Shown here piece after piece: positions 9,556 through 17,374 of a stretch of DNA of 64,000 bases; position 1 is the first letter of the stretch, and each line of letters starts with the position of its first letter. The DNA is taken from the NCBI RefSeq assembly GCF_015160875.1, contig NZ_CP063374.1, positions 3,286,001-3,350,000 on the forward strand, read 5' to 3'. The translations under genes and the position numbers were made by a program. The stretch comes from Streptomyces chromofuscus. Its GTDB lineage: Bacteria; Actinomycetota; Actinomycetes; Streptomycetales; Streptomycetaceae. Under the pieces are notes generated by a model. The model searched no databases and was not told where the DNA came from. It worked only from the letters and a program-made list of their open reading frames with translations.

Positions 9556-10590
9556 TCACGCGGTGGCGGAGTCCCGCACGGCCGGGCGGCGGGAGGCGAT
9601 GACCCGCCGCGCCAGGGACCTGGGGCTGGTCAGGAAGCCGTACCCCCACGACATGTGCATCGTCGCGAGGGCGACGGGGATCTGCAGCCGGGCCTTCAGC
9701 GGCAGCCCCTTGCCCGCGGGTACGGATCCCAGGGCTATCGCCGCCAGATAGCCGCCGGGGACCACCAGCCCCCACGGCGTCAGCGCGGCGCCCACGACCA
9801 GCCCGGCCGCGATCGCGCACACAGCGGTCGGCGGGGCGAGGTAGCGCAGGTTGATGGAGCCGGCGTGGTAGCGGGCGACGACGTGCCGCCAGCGGCCGTA
9901 GTCCTTGTACTGCTTGGCCAGCGCCCGCACGCTCGGCCGCGGGCGGTACGACACCTTCAGCTCGGGCGAGAACCAGATCAGCCCGCCCGCCTCGCGGATG
10001 CGGAAGTTCAGCTCCCAGTCCTGGGCGCGGATGAACTCCTCGTTGTACCCGCCCTGTTGCTCCAGGGCGGCGCGGCGGAACACGCCGAGGTACACGGTCT
10101 CGGCGGGCCCCGCCTGTCCCCCGGTGTGGAACGCGGCGTTGCCGACGCCGATCCTCGACGTCATCGCCGCGGCGACCGCGTGCTCCCAGTCGTTCTCGCC
10201 CTCGGCGTGCATGATGCCGCCGACGTTCTGCGCGCCGGTCTCCTCCAGGAGGCGTACGGCGGTCGCGATGTAGTTCGGGGAGAGCATGCCGTGGCCGTCG
10301 ACGCGGACCACGATCGGGTGCCGGGAGGCCTTGATCGCGGCGTTCAGCGCGGCGGGGGTCCGGCCGGTCGGGTTGGGGACCGTGTGCACACGGGGGTCCT
10401 CGGCGACCAGTTCGGCGGCGATCTCGTCCGTGCGGTCCGTGGACGGGCCGAGGGCGATCACGACCTCCATCTCGCCGGCGTACTCCTGGGCGAGGATCGC
10501 GTGGACGGCGCCGCGCAGATGCCGCTCCTCGTTGAGGACGGGCATGATGACGGACACGGCGGGGAGCTGCACGTCGGGATTGGCGTTCAT
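9556..10590 (-). CDS. Family 2 glycosyltransferase, membrane-associated
   Basis: A 344-residue GT2 enzyme. It opens with VSVIMPVLNEERHL, the usual nucleotide-sugar site. It then carries GPSTDRTDEIA, a VRVDGHG motif in the DxD position, and AQDWELNFRIREAGG, the acceptor/ED region. Two or three hydrophobic segments follow in the last 100 residues (LAPPTAVCAIAAGLVVGAAL and neighbours), so the enzyme should sit on the inner face of the membrane. It likely transfers a sugar to a lipid-linked intermediate whose product neighbouring LCP proteins could attach to peptidoglycan; that link is inferred from position only. ATG start at 10590, divergent from LCP4 across 135 bp. Confidence 0.85.
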   Translation of the reverse strand: MNANPDVQLPAVSVIMPVLNEERHLRGAVHAILAQEYAGEMEVVIALGPSTDRTDEIAAELVAEDPRVHTVPNPTGRTPAALNAAIKASRHPIVVRVDGHGMLSPNYIATAVRLLEETGAQNVGGIMHAEGENDWEHAVAAAMTSRIGVGNAAFHTGGQAGPAETVYLGVFRRAALEQQGGYNEEFIRAQDWELNFRIREAGGLIWFSPELKVSYRPRPSVRALAKQYKDYGRWRHVVARYHAGSINLRYLAPPTAVCAIAAGLVVGAALTPWGLVVPGGYLAAIALGSVPAGKGLPLKARLQIPVALATMHMSWGYGFLTSPRSLARRVIASRRPAVRDSATA

Positions 10591-10725
10591 AGGGGGCTCA
10601 CGTTACCGCGAACGGGGGACAGCGAGCCGCCCCGCCCGTGGCGGTGCAGCGGTCCACAGATCGTATGGGCCTACGGTGCTCATGATCCCACGTACGGCCG
10701 CAGCGCCCCCAGCGGAGGTCCACCC

Positions 10726-12189
10726 ATGCCCGCCTCGCCGCCTCGGTCCCCGGTACGGCCGCAGCGCCGCCCGCAACCCCGCCGTGCGGTGCGTCCGCCC
10801 GTACGGCGGAAGAAGCCACGCTGGGCCATGCGGGCGGTGACGACGCTGTCCGTGGTGATCCTCGCCTCGGCCGGGATCGGGCACGCGGTGGTCAGCAGCC
10901 TGGACGCGGGCATCTCGCGGATCGACCCGTTCAAGGACATGAAGAACCGGCCGCGTGCCGGGCACGGCATGAACGTGCTGCTGGTCGGCACCGACGGCCG
11001 CGACAAGATCTCCGAGGCCGAGCGGCGCAAGTACCGCCTCGGCGGGGCGCCCTGCCACTGCACCGACACGATCATGATCGTGCACATCTCGGAGGACCGG
11101 GGACGGGCCAGCGTGGTGAGCCTTCCGCGCGACTCCTACGCCGAGCTGCCGGCGCACGTCGACCGCAACACCGGCAAGCCGCACGCGGCGCATCCGGTCA
11201 AGCTGAACGCCGCCTACGCGGAGGGCGGGCCGCAGCTGACCGTGCGGACGGTCGAGCACATGACACGGGTCAAGATCGACCACTATCTGGAGATCGACTT
11301 CACCAGCTTCATGCGGACCGTGGACGTGCTGGGCGGCGTGCAGGTCTGCACCGCCCGCCCGTTGAAGGACTCGCACACCGGTCTCAATCTCGCCGCCGGC
11401 AGGCACCGGCTCTCCGGCGGCCAGGCCCTGCAGTACGTCCGCGCCCGGTACGTCGACGGGGCGTCCGACCTCGGCCGGATGCAGCGCCAGCAGCACTTCC
11501 TGGCCGCGCTGATCGACCAGTCGACCTCGTCCGGGGTGCTGCTGAACCCGATGAGGTTCCGGGACGTGACGCGGGCGGTGCTCGGCTCGGTGCGCGCGGA
11601 CAAGGGCTTCGGCACGGACGAACTGCTCGACCTGGGGCGGGCGATGCGCAACTTCTCCCCGTCCTCCTCGGAGTTCGCGACGGTCCCCATCGGCCGGATG
11701 GGATACGCGGTGAAGGGCATCGGCTCGACCCTGAAGTGGGACCCCGTGAAGTCCGGCCGCCTCTTCCAGTCCCTGCGCGAGGACAAGCCGCTGGCCGCGA
11801 ACCGCCCCCGGGACACGTCGGTGCGCGTGGACGTGGCACCCCAGCAGGTCCGCGTCCAGGTCGAGAACGGTACGACGACCCCGGGCCTCGCCCGCCGCGC
11901 CGACGCCGCCCTCGCGGCGACGGGCTTCCGCACCACCCGGCAGCCGAGGAACGCCGCGAACCGCTCCGTACGCCGGACCGTCGTCGCCTACGACCCCCGC
12001 TGGGACCGCTCGGCGAAGTCCCTCGCGGCGGCCCTCCCCGGCAGCGAACTGCGTCCGGTCAAGGGACAGGGCCCGACGTTGAAGGTGATCGTCGGGACGG
12101 ACTACCGACAGGTGCGGAAGGTCAAGGCGGCGGACGTCCGGGAGGGGGAGTTCGGGGTGGTGCGGGGCGACGAGGTGAAGTGCTCGTAG
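10726..12189 (+). CDS. LCP family protein 4 with C-terminal LytR_C domain
   Basis: A 487-residue LCP protein. A basic Pro/Arg tail leads to a membrane segment at about residues 37-56 (VTTLSVVILASAGIGHAVV). The LCP core has NVLLVGTDGRD, SLPRDSYAELP and HYLEIDFTSFMRTVDVLGGV; it contains the extra GGAPCHCTDTIM Cys pair not present in its paralogues here. The C-terminal LytR_C domain begins near residue 374 (VRVQVENGTTTPG). The start ATG 10726 has GGAGG with a 7-nt spacer. Tandem repeats begin about 50 bp after its stop. It is separated from LCP1-3 by the divergent glycosyltransferase and probably has its own promoter in the 135-bp gap. Confidence 0.9.
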   Translation: MPASPPRSPVRPQRRPQPRRAVRPPVRRKKPRWAMRAVTTLSVVILASAGIGHAVVSSLDAGISRIDPFKDMKNRPRAGHGMNVLLVGTDGRDKISEAERRKYRLGGAPCHCTDTIMIVHISEDRGRASVVSLPRDSYAELPAHVDRNTGKPHAAHPVKLNAAYAEGGPQLTVRTVEHMTRVKIDHYLEIDFTSFMRTVDVLGGVQVCTARPLKDSHTGLNLAAGRHRLSGGQALQYVRARYVDGASDLGRMQRQQHFLAALIDQSTSSGVLLNPMRFRDVTRAVLGSVRADKGFGTDELLDLGRAMRNFSPSSSEFATVPIGRMGYAVKGIGSTLKWDPVKSGRLFQSLREDKPLAANRPRDTSVRVDVAPQQVRVQVENGTTTPGLARRADAALAATGFRTTRQPRNAANRSVRRTVVAYDPRWDRSAKSLAAALPGSELRPVKGQGPTLKVIVGTDYRQVRKVKAADVREGEFGVVRGDEVKCS

Positions 12190-12237
12190 CGCGCGGCGAC
12201 CGGCGAAGCACTCGGGGCCGGTCAGGCGTCCGTCCGG

Positions 12238-12340
12238 TGACGCGTCGTCCGGTCGATGATGTGTCCGGCCGCTGACGCGTCGTCCGGTCGGTGATGTGTC
12301 CGGCCGGTGACGCGTCGTCCGGTCGATGATGTCTGGCCGG
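12238..12340. repeat. 35-bp direct repeats downstream of LCP4
   Basis: Three units of 35 bp begin at 12238, 12273 and 12308, each starting TGACGCGTCGTCCGGTC. A shorter variant follows at 12341. They sit 49 bp after the LCP4 stop codon, in a 629-bp region between convergent genes. The unit length is not a multiple of three and no gene is apparent. Confidence 0.85.
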
Positions 12341-12355
12341 TGACGCGTCCGGTCG

Positions 12356-12594
12356 GTCAGGCTCCCGGCCCCGGCCCCGGCCAATACGACTTCCGACCCG
12401 GAAGCACTCCCGGCCGGTGAGGCGTCCGGCCGGTGACACGTCCGGCCCGTCAGGCTCCCCGCCCCCGGCCAATGCCACTTCCGACCCGGAAGCACTCCCG
12501 GCCAGTGAGGCGTCCGGCCCGTGACACGTCCGGCCCGTCAGGCTCCCCGCCCCCGGCCAATGCCACTTCCGACCCGGAAGCACTCCCGGCCGGT
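12356..12594. repeat. 88-bp direct repeats (about 2.7 copies)
   Basis: The marker GAAGCACTCCCGGCC recurs at 12401, 12489 and 12577, giving an 88-bp period. Full copies cover about 12401-12576, with a partial, more diverged copy before them. Copies differ at few positions (for example GGCCGGTGAGG versus GGCCAGTGAGG). This block follows directly on the 35-bp repeats and shares their TCCGGCCGGTGA core, so the two arrays probably arose from one ancestral sequence. Confidence 0.85.
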
Positions 12595-12818
12595 GAGCCT
12601 CGCGTTCGGTGCGAGCGCCTGCCGACGGGACTTCCGGCTCGCCGGACTTCGACCCGCCGAGCTTTCGGTCGGCGAGGCTCTCGGCCGGTAAGGCGTTCGG
12701 TCGGCGCGACTTCCACGAGGCTTCCGCCCGCGACACTCCCGACCCCCGAGACCTCCGACCCGCTAGACCTCCGGCCGCCAGACCCCCGGCCCGGGGGCTG
12801 TCGGCCGGTAGGGGCGGC
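12595..12818. other. Degenerate G+C-rich repeat-like sequence, no gene
   Basis: This is the rest of the gap between LCP4 and the convergent thioesterase gene. It repeats loose CTTCCGGC / GACTTCG / CGGCCGGTA phrases related to the adjacent arrays. No supported gene and no clear hairpin terminator were seen. Confidence 0.5.
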
Positions 12819-13385
12819 TCAGTCTTCGAAGCCCTGAGCCGCCCGCTTCGCCCGTAGATCCATGATGGCCCGGCGGCGTGCCAGGCGGTGGGTGCGGCGG
12901 ATCTGGGCCTCCTGGTAGCGGCGCTTGTCGCGCTCCGTCTCCGGTAGGACCGGCGGGACCCGGCGGGGCTTGCCGTCGGCGTCGACCGCGGCGAAGACGA
13001 GGTAGGCGGAGCCGACCTGGGTGGGCGGGGCGGACTCGTTCCAGCGCTCGGCGAGGACCCGGACGCCGACCTCCATCGAGGTCCGGCCGGTCCAGTTGAC
13101 CTGGGCCTTGACGTGGACCAGGTCACCGACGCGGACCGGCTCCAGGAAGGCCATCTCGTCCATGGACGCGGTGACGGCGGGCCCGCCGCTGTGCCGGCCG
13201 GCCACCGCGCCCGCCGCGTCGTCGACCAGCTTCATGATCACGCCGCCGTGCACGGTGCCCAGCAGGTTCGTGTCGTTGTGGGTCATGATGTGGCTGAGAG
13301 TGGTCCGGGACGCGGAAGTGGGCTTACCCGGTATGTCCGAAGCATCCGGGTTTTCCGGCTCCGGGGCGCTGGCCTGGTCTGTCAT
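12819..13385 (-). CDS. Acyl-CoA thioesterase, hotdog fold
   Basis: A 188-residue hotdog-fold protein resembling cytosolic acyl-CoA hydrolases. It has LSHIMTHNDTNLLGTVHGG (the Asn and the HGG helix are the conserved active-site region), KLVDDAAG, and VHVKAQVNWTGRTSMEVGV in the central strand. It would hydrolyse acyl-CoA to free acid and CoA in the cytoplasm. The highly basic C-terminus (RRTHRLARRRAIMDLRAKRAAQ) is unusual in the family. ATG 13385 is supported by AAGG eight nt upstream. It is divergent from LCP5 by 119 bp. The acyl chain length preferred cannot be told from sequence. Confidence 0.85.
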   Translation of the reverse strand: MTDQASAPEPENPDASDIPGKPTSASRTTLSHIMTHNDTNLLGTVHGGVIMKLVDDAAGAVAGRHSGGPAVTASMDEMAFLEPVRVGDLVHVKAQVNWTGRTSMEVGVRVLAERWNESAPPTQVGSAYLVFAAVDADGKPRRVPPVLPETERDKRRYQEAQIRRTHRLARRRAIMDLRAKRAAQGFED

Positions 13386-13504
13386 GGCCTCCACCTTATG
13401 CCGAGCCGGAGGCCGCGAACTTTGTGTCAGCTTGGCAACAGCACCGCTGTGATTTTCCGCCACCCCTTGTGAGGCACATATCCGCGCCCTGCACACTGGG
13501 GCGC

Positions 13505-14803
13505 ATGAATGACTGGCCCCAGGGATGGTCCGACAACAACCGCGGCACCCGGTACGGCAGCGGCAGCGCGGGCGCGCAGCCGGAAAGTGCCCGCGTGATG
13601 CGCCAGGTGCGGCGCGGCCCGGGGGTCCCGCCCGGCGGCCAGTCGGCACCGCCGTACGGAGTCCCGCAGCAGCCGTCGTACGTCGACGGGCAGGGACACG
13701 GCGGGTACGACCAGTACGACGCCTACGACAGCGGTTACAACACCGGCCAGGTCTACGGCAGTCCGGGCGGCCGCGGCCCCGACGGAGGGGGCGACGGCTA
13801 CGGCGGGGGCGCGCCACGGCCCGCGCCGAACTGGCGGCGCCGCATCAAGGTGACGTCGATCACGGTGGTGACCGTGCTCGTCGTCACGCTCGTCGGCACG
13901 TACTTCTGGGCCGACTCCAAGCTCAACCGCGAGGTCGACCTGTCGAAGGTGATCGACAGACCGGAGGCGGGCGAGGGCACGAACTACCTCATCGTCGGCT
14001 CCGACAGCCGTGAGGGCATGACCGACGAGCAGAAGAAGGCGCTGCACACCGGCTCCTCCGAGGGCAAGCGCACGGACTCGATGATGATCCTGCACACCGG
14101 CGGCGGCGCCCCGACGCTGATCTCGCTGCCGCGCGACTCGGACGTGGAGATCCCGACGTTCGTCGGCTCCGAGTCCGGCAAGACGTACCAGGGCACCGGC
14201 CGGCGTGTGAAGCTGAACGCGGCGTACGCCGAGGACGGCCCCGAACTGCTGGTCCGCACGGTCGAGTTCAACACCGGGCTGCACATCGACCACTACGTCG
14301 AGATCGGTTTCGCCGGATTCGCGAACATCGTGGACGCGGTCGGCGGCGTCGAGATGGACATCCCGCAGGACATCAAGGACACCAAGTCCGGCGCGGACTT
14401 CAAGAAGGGCAAGCAGACCCTGAACGGCGAGGAGGCCCTCGCGTTCGTCCGCACCCGGTACGCGCTCGCGGGCTCCGACCTCGACCGCACCAAGAACCAG
14501 CAGAAGTTCCTCGCCGCGCTCGCCAACCAGGTGGCCACGCCGGGCACGGTCCTCAACCCCTTCAAGCTGTACCCGACCATGGGCGCCGGCCTCGACTCGC
14601 TCATCGTCGACAAGGAGATGGGCCTGTTCGACCTGGCCGACATGTTCTGGGCGATGAAGGGCGTCAGCGGCGGCGACGGAAAGTCGATGAACATGCCGCT
14701 CGCGGGCAGCACCGGCGGCAACCTGCTGTGGGACAAGGACAAGGTGAAGACCCTCGTCGAGCAGCTGAAGAACGACGAGAAGGTCACGGTCTCGGGTGAC
14801 TGA
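13505..14803 (+). CDS. LCP family protein 5
   Basis: A 432-residue LCP protein with a long, disordered, Gly/Tyr/Gln/Pro-rich cytoplasmic N-terminus (GYDQYDAYDSGYNTGQ) of about 115 residues, unlike its four paralogues. The membrane segment is at about 119-136 (ITVVTVLVVTLVGTYFW). The catalytic core has NYLIVGSDSREG, SLPRDSDVEIP, HIDHYVEIGFAGFANIVDAVGGV and ALAFVRTRYA. There is no LytR_C domain. ATG 13505 follows CTGGGGCGC. The stop overlaps the start of the HAD gene by 8 bp (GTGACTGA), so translation is probably coupled. Confidence 0.9.
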   Translation: MNDWPQGWSDNNRGTRYGSGSAGAQPESARVMRQVRRGPGVPPGGQSAPPYGVPQQPSYVDGQGHGGYDQYDAYDSGYNTGQVYGSPGGRGPDGGGDGYGGGAPRPAPNWRRRIKVTSITVVTVLVVTLVGTYFWADSKLNREVDLSKVIDRPEAGEGTNYLIVGSDSREGMTDEQKKALHTGSSEGKRTDSMMILHTGGGAPTLISLPRDSDVEIPTFVGSESGKTYQGTGRRVKLNAAYAEDGPELLVRTVEFNTGLHIDHYVEIGFAGFANIVDAVGGVEMDIPQDIKDTKSGADFKKGKQTLNGEEALAFVRTRYALAGSDLDRTKNQQKFLAALANQVATPGTVLNPFKLYPTMGAGLDSLIVDKEMGLFDLADMFWAMKGVSGGDGKSMNMPLAGSTGGNLLWDKDKVKTLVEQLKNDEKVTVSGD

Positions 14804-15419
14804 CGCCCGGGGCCGGCGGCCCTTCGACGCGGTGCTCTGCGACGTCGACAACGTGATCCGGTTCTACGACGCCTCCCGGGTGACCGCGCTGGAACGGGCC
14901 GCCGGGCTGGCCGAGGGCATCACGATGAAGGTGGCGTTCGCGCCGGAGACCGACCATCCGCTGATGCTGGGCCGGATCGGCATGCAGGAGTGGGTGCACG
15001 AGGTGGTGGCCGGCTTCGCCGGGCTCGCCCCCGAGCCGGTGGCGTTCGAACTGGCCACCGCGCTCGCCGAGGCGCCCTTCCACGCCGACGACACCGTGGT
15101 GTCGCTGCTGCGCCGCGCCCGGACCGTGATGCCGCTGGTCCTGCTCAGCAACGCCCCGGTGACCCTGGAGGCCGACCTGGACGCCCTCGGTCTGTCCGAC
15201 CTCGCCGACCACCTCGTCAGTAGCGCCCGCGTCGGGCTGGTCAAGCCGAACCCGCGGATCTACCGCATCGCCGCCGATCTGGCGGGCGTACCGCTCGACC
15301 GGTGCCTGTTCGTGGACGACACCCTGGAGAACGTCGAGACGGCGGCAGCGCTCGGCATGAGCGTCGTGCACTTCCGCGAACCGGACGACCTGCGACGGGC
15401 CCTGGCGCCGCTGCTCTGA
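14796..15419 (+). CDS. HAD superfamily hydrolase
   Basis: A 207-residue HAD-type phosphatase, subfamily I. Motif I is CDVDNV (two Asp, with Asn-Val where Gly-Thr is common), motif II is LLSNAP, motif III the Lys in GLVKPNPRIY, and motif IV CLFVDDTLENV. A helical cap lies between motifs I and II. The substrate is unknown. The GTG start at 14796 overlaps the end of LCP5 by 8 bp, arguing for coupled expression and perhaps a role in glycopolymer precursor metabolism. The last 26 bases of the gene form half of a strong hairpin terminator. Confidence 0.85.
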   Translation: MTDARGRRPFDAVLCDVDNVIRFYDASRVTALERAAGLAEGITMKVAFAPETDHPLMLGRIGMQEWVHEVVAGFAGLAPEPVAFELATALAEAPFHADDTVVSLLRRARTVMPLVLLSNAPVTLEADLDALGLSDLADHLVSSARVGLVKPNPRIYRIAADLAGVPLDRCLFVDDTLENVETAAALGMSVVHFREPDDLRRALAPLL

Positions 15420-15437
15420 GCGGCGCCAGGGCCCGTC
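15394..15437. terminator. Strong hairpin overlapping the end of the HAD gene
   Basis: A perfect 19-bp stem (left arm 15394-15412 GACGGGCCCTGGCGCCGCT, right arm 15419-15437) closes a 6-nt loop that contains the first two bases of the TGA stop codon. The left arm is therefore coding sequence. It sits between convergent genes and can serve both directions. Confidence 0.85.
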
Positions 15438-15445
15438 GGCGGGGC

Positions 15446-15796
15446 TCACGCCATCGCGCGGCACATCTCGGCGCAGCGGCGACAGGACTCGGCGCAGCGC
15501 ATCATCTGCGCGTCGTCGGGCATGGACATGCACGCCTCGGCGCACATGTCACAGGCCTTGGCGCACAGCGCGCACATCTCGGCCGACATCGGCGAGCGGC
15601 GCATCATCATGTCCGCACACATGCGGGTCATCTCGGAGCAGTCGATCAGGGCCCGCATGATCTGCATCTGGGCCTGTCCGCCCATGTGCAGGCAGGAGCT
15701 CATGGTCTCCTCGCACACGGTGTGGCAGGACATGCACGCCTCGACGCAGTCCTGCATCGCCTTGCTCATCGCGGTCATGGTCCCGGGCTGGGTCAT
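15446..15796 (-). CDS. Cys-rich four-helix-bundle copper-binding protein (DUF326/Csp-like)
   Basis: A 116-residue protein with 16 cysteines, most spaced CxxxC or CxxC along helices: CVEACMSCHTVCEE near the N-terminus, MCALCAKACDMCAEAC in the middle and CAESCRRCAEMC at the end. It is also rich in Met. This is the pattern of cytosolic copper-storage four-helix bundles. It would sequester Cu(I); no export signal is visible. The start is ATG 15796, with AGGAGG just upstream. It is a single gene, convergent with the HAD gene, with no copper regulator beside it. Confidence 0.85.
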   Translation of the reverse strand: MTQPGTMTAMSKAMQDCVEACMSCHTVCEETMSSCLHMGGQAQMQIMRALIDCSEMTRMCADMMMRRSPMSAEMCALCAKACDMCAEACMSMPDDAQMMRCAESCRRCAEMCRAMA

Positions 15797-15949
15797 GGCT
15801 CCTCCTGTGGGGCGGGAGGGGTCCGTGGTCGGACCCCATGCCCTTCCGTCGTACGCCCCACCGCCGCACCGCGCCATCGGGCGGACGGGATATACACCCC
15901 CAAATGCGATGCGCGCCGAACGGCACAAAGGTGCGGCAAAGCGGTAAAC

Positions 15950-15972
15950 GCCCCCGGACGAGTTCCGGGGGC
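15950..15972 (-). terminator. Hairpin terminator after acyl-CoA dehydrogenase gene
   Basis: GCCCCCGGA / TCCGGGGGC, a perfect 9-bp stem with loop CGAGT, lies about 60 bp beyond the stop of the minus-strand dehydrogenase gene. No other gene end is near. Confidence 0.7.
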
Positions 15973-16032
15973 TGACGTGCCGATAGGCCGAACGGCCGCC
16001 AGACGACGGCCGGGCGGCCAGGGCTTCGACGA

Positions 16033-17190
16033 CTACGGCAGGTTGCGGGCCATGACGATCCGCTGGACCTGGTTCGTGCCCTCGTAAATCTGGGTGATCT
16101 TCGCGTCGCGCATCATGCGCTCCACCGGGTAGTCACGGGTGTAGCCGTAGCCGCCGAGGAGTTGGACGGCGTCCGTGGTGACCTCCATGGCCACGTCGGA
16201 GGCGAAGCACTTGGCGGCGGCGCCCAGGTAGGTGAGGTCGGCGTCGCCGCGTTCGGAGGCGGCGGCGGCCTGGTAGGTCAGGGCGCGGGCGGCCGAGATC
16301 TTCATGGCCATGTCGGCGAGCATGAACTGGATGCCCTGGAAGTCGGCGATCGGCTTGCCGAACTGCTTGCGCTCCTTGACGTAGCCCTTGGCGTAGTCGA
16401 GGGCGCCCTGGGCGATGCCGAGGGCCTGGGCCGCGATGGTGATGCGGGTGTGGTCCAGGGTTTTCATCGCCGTGGCGAAGCCGGTGCCCTCCTCGCCGAT
16501 CATGCGGTCGGCGGGGATGCGGACGTTGTCGAGGTAGACCTCGCGGGTCGGGGAGCCCTTGATGCCGAGCTTCTTCTCGGGGGCGCCGAAGGAGACGCCC
16601 TCGTCCGACTTCTCGACGACGAAGGCGGAGATGCCCTTGGAGCGCTTCTCCGGGTCCGTCACGGCCATCACCGTGTAGTACTCGGAGACGCCCGCGTTGG
16701 TGATCCAGCGCTTCACGCCGTTGAGGACCCAGTGGTCGCCGTCGCGGACCGCGCGCGTCTTCATGCCGGCCGCGTCGGAGCCCGCCTCGGGCTCGGAGAG
16801 GCAGTACGAGAACATGCCGTCGCCCTTGGCGAGCGGGGTCATGTACTTCTTCTTCAGCTCCTCGGAGCCGGAGAGGATCACCGGCAGGGAGCCCAGCTTG
16901 TTGACCGCCGGGATGAGCGAGGAGGAGGCGCACACGCGCGCCACCTCCTCGATGACGATCACCGTGGCGAGCGCGTCGGCACCCGCGCCGCCGTACGACT
17001 CGGGTACGTGCACCGCGTGCAGGTCGTTGGCGACCAGCGCGTCCAGGGCCTCCTGCGGGAAGCGGGCCTCCTCGTCCACGGCGGCGGCGTACGGCGCGAT
17101 CTTCGCCTCGGCCAGCGCGCGAACGGTGTCGCGGAGCAGTTCGTGCTCCTCGGACGGGCGGTACAGGTCGAAGTCAGCCGATCCGGCCAA
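16033..17190 (-). CDS. Acyl-CoA dehydrogenase
   Basis: A 385-residue FAD enzyme of the short-chain acyl-CoA dehydrogenase type, catalysing alpha,beta-desaturation of acyl-CoA in beta-oxidation or branched-chain amino acid breakdown. It has FSYCLSEPEAGSDA (FAD/substrate loop), WITNAGVSEYY, DHTRITIAAQALGIAQGAL and QLLGGYGYTRDYPVERMMRD. The catalytic Glu is in QIYEGTNQVQR near the C-terminus. The length is typical. The only in-frame start near the N-terminus of the domain is TTG 17190, with GGAGCGTGAGAGA upstream. It is divergent from the UDP-glucose dehydrogenase gene across an A+T-rich gap (around 17232-17262), likely holding promoters. Confidence 0.92.
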   Translation of the reverse strand: MAGSADFDLYRPSEEHELLRDTVRALAEAKIAPYAAAVDEEARFPQEALDALVANDLHAVHVPESYGGAGADALATVIVIEEVARVCASSSLIPAVNKLGSLPVILSGSEELKKKYMTPLAKGDGMFSYCLSEPEAGSDAAGMKTRAVRDGDHWVLNGVKRWITNAGVSEYYTVMAVTDPEKRSKGISAFVVEKSDEGVSFGAPEKKLGIKGSPTREVYLDNVRIPADRMIGEEGTGFATAMKTLDHTRITIAAQALGIAQGALDYAKGYVKERKQFGKPIADFQGIQFMLADMAMKISAARALTYQAAAASERGDADLTYLGAAAKCFASDVAMEVTTDAVQLLGGYGYTRDYPVERMMRDAKITQIYEGTNQVQRIVMARNLP

Positions 17191-17374
17191 GGTCTCTCAC
17201 GCTCCAAGGAAGACGCTGTGATGCTGCTGGCGCTAATTACCGTTAAGTAACCCAAATTTTAGGGGTCGTCCCACGCCCGGGGGTACGTGAGCTTGACGAC
17301 AGCGGGAAAACTGCCCGCCAGGCCCGACGGCTATGCTCGGCCCCGCACTGCCGACGCTACCCAGTGGAGTCCCC

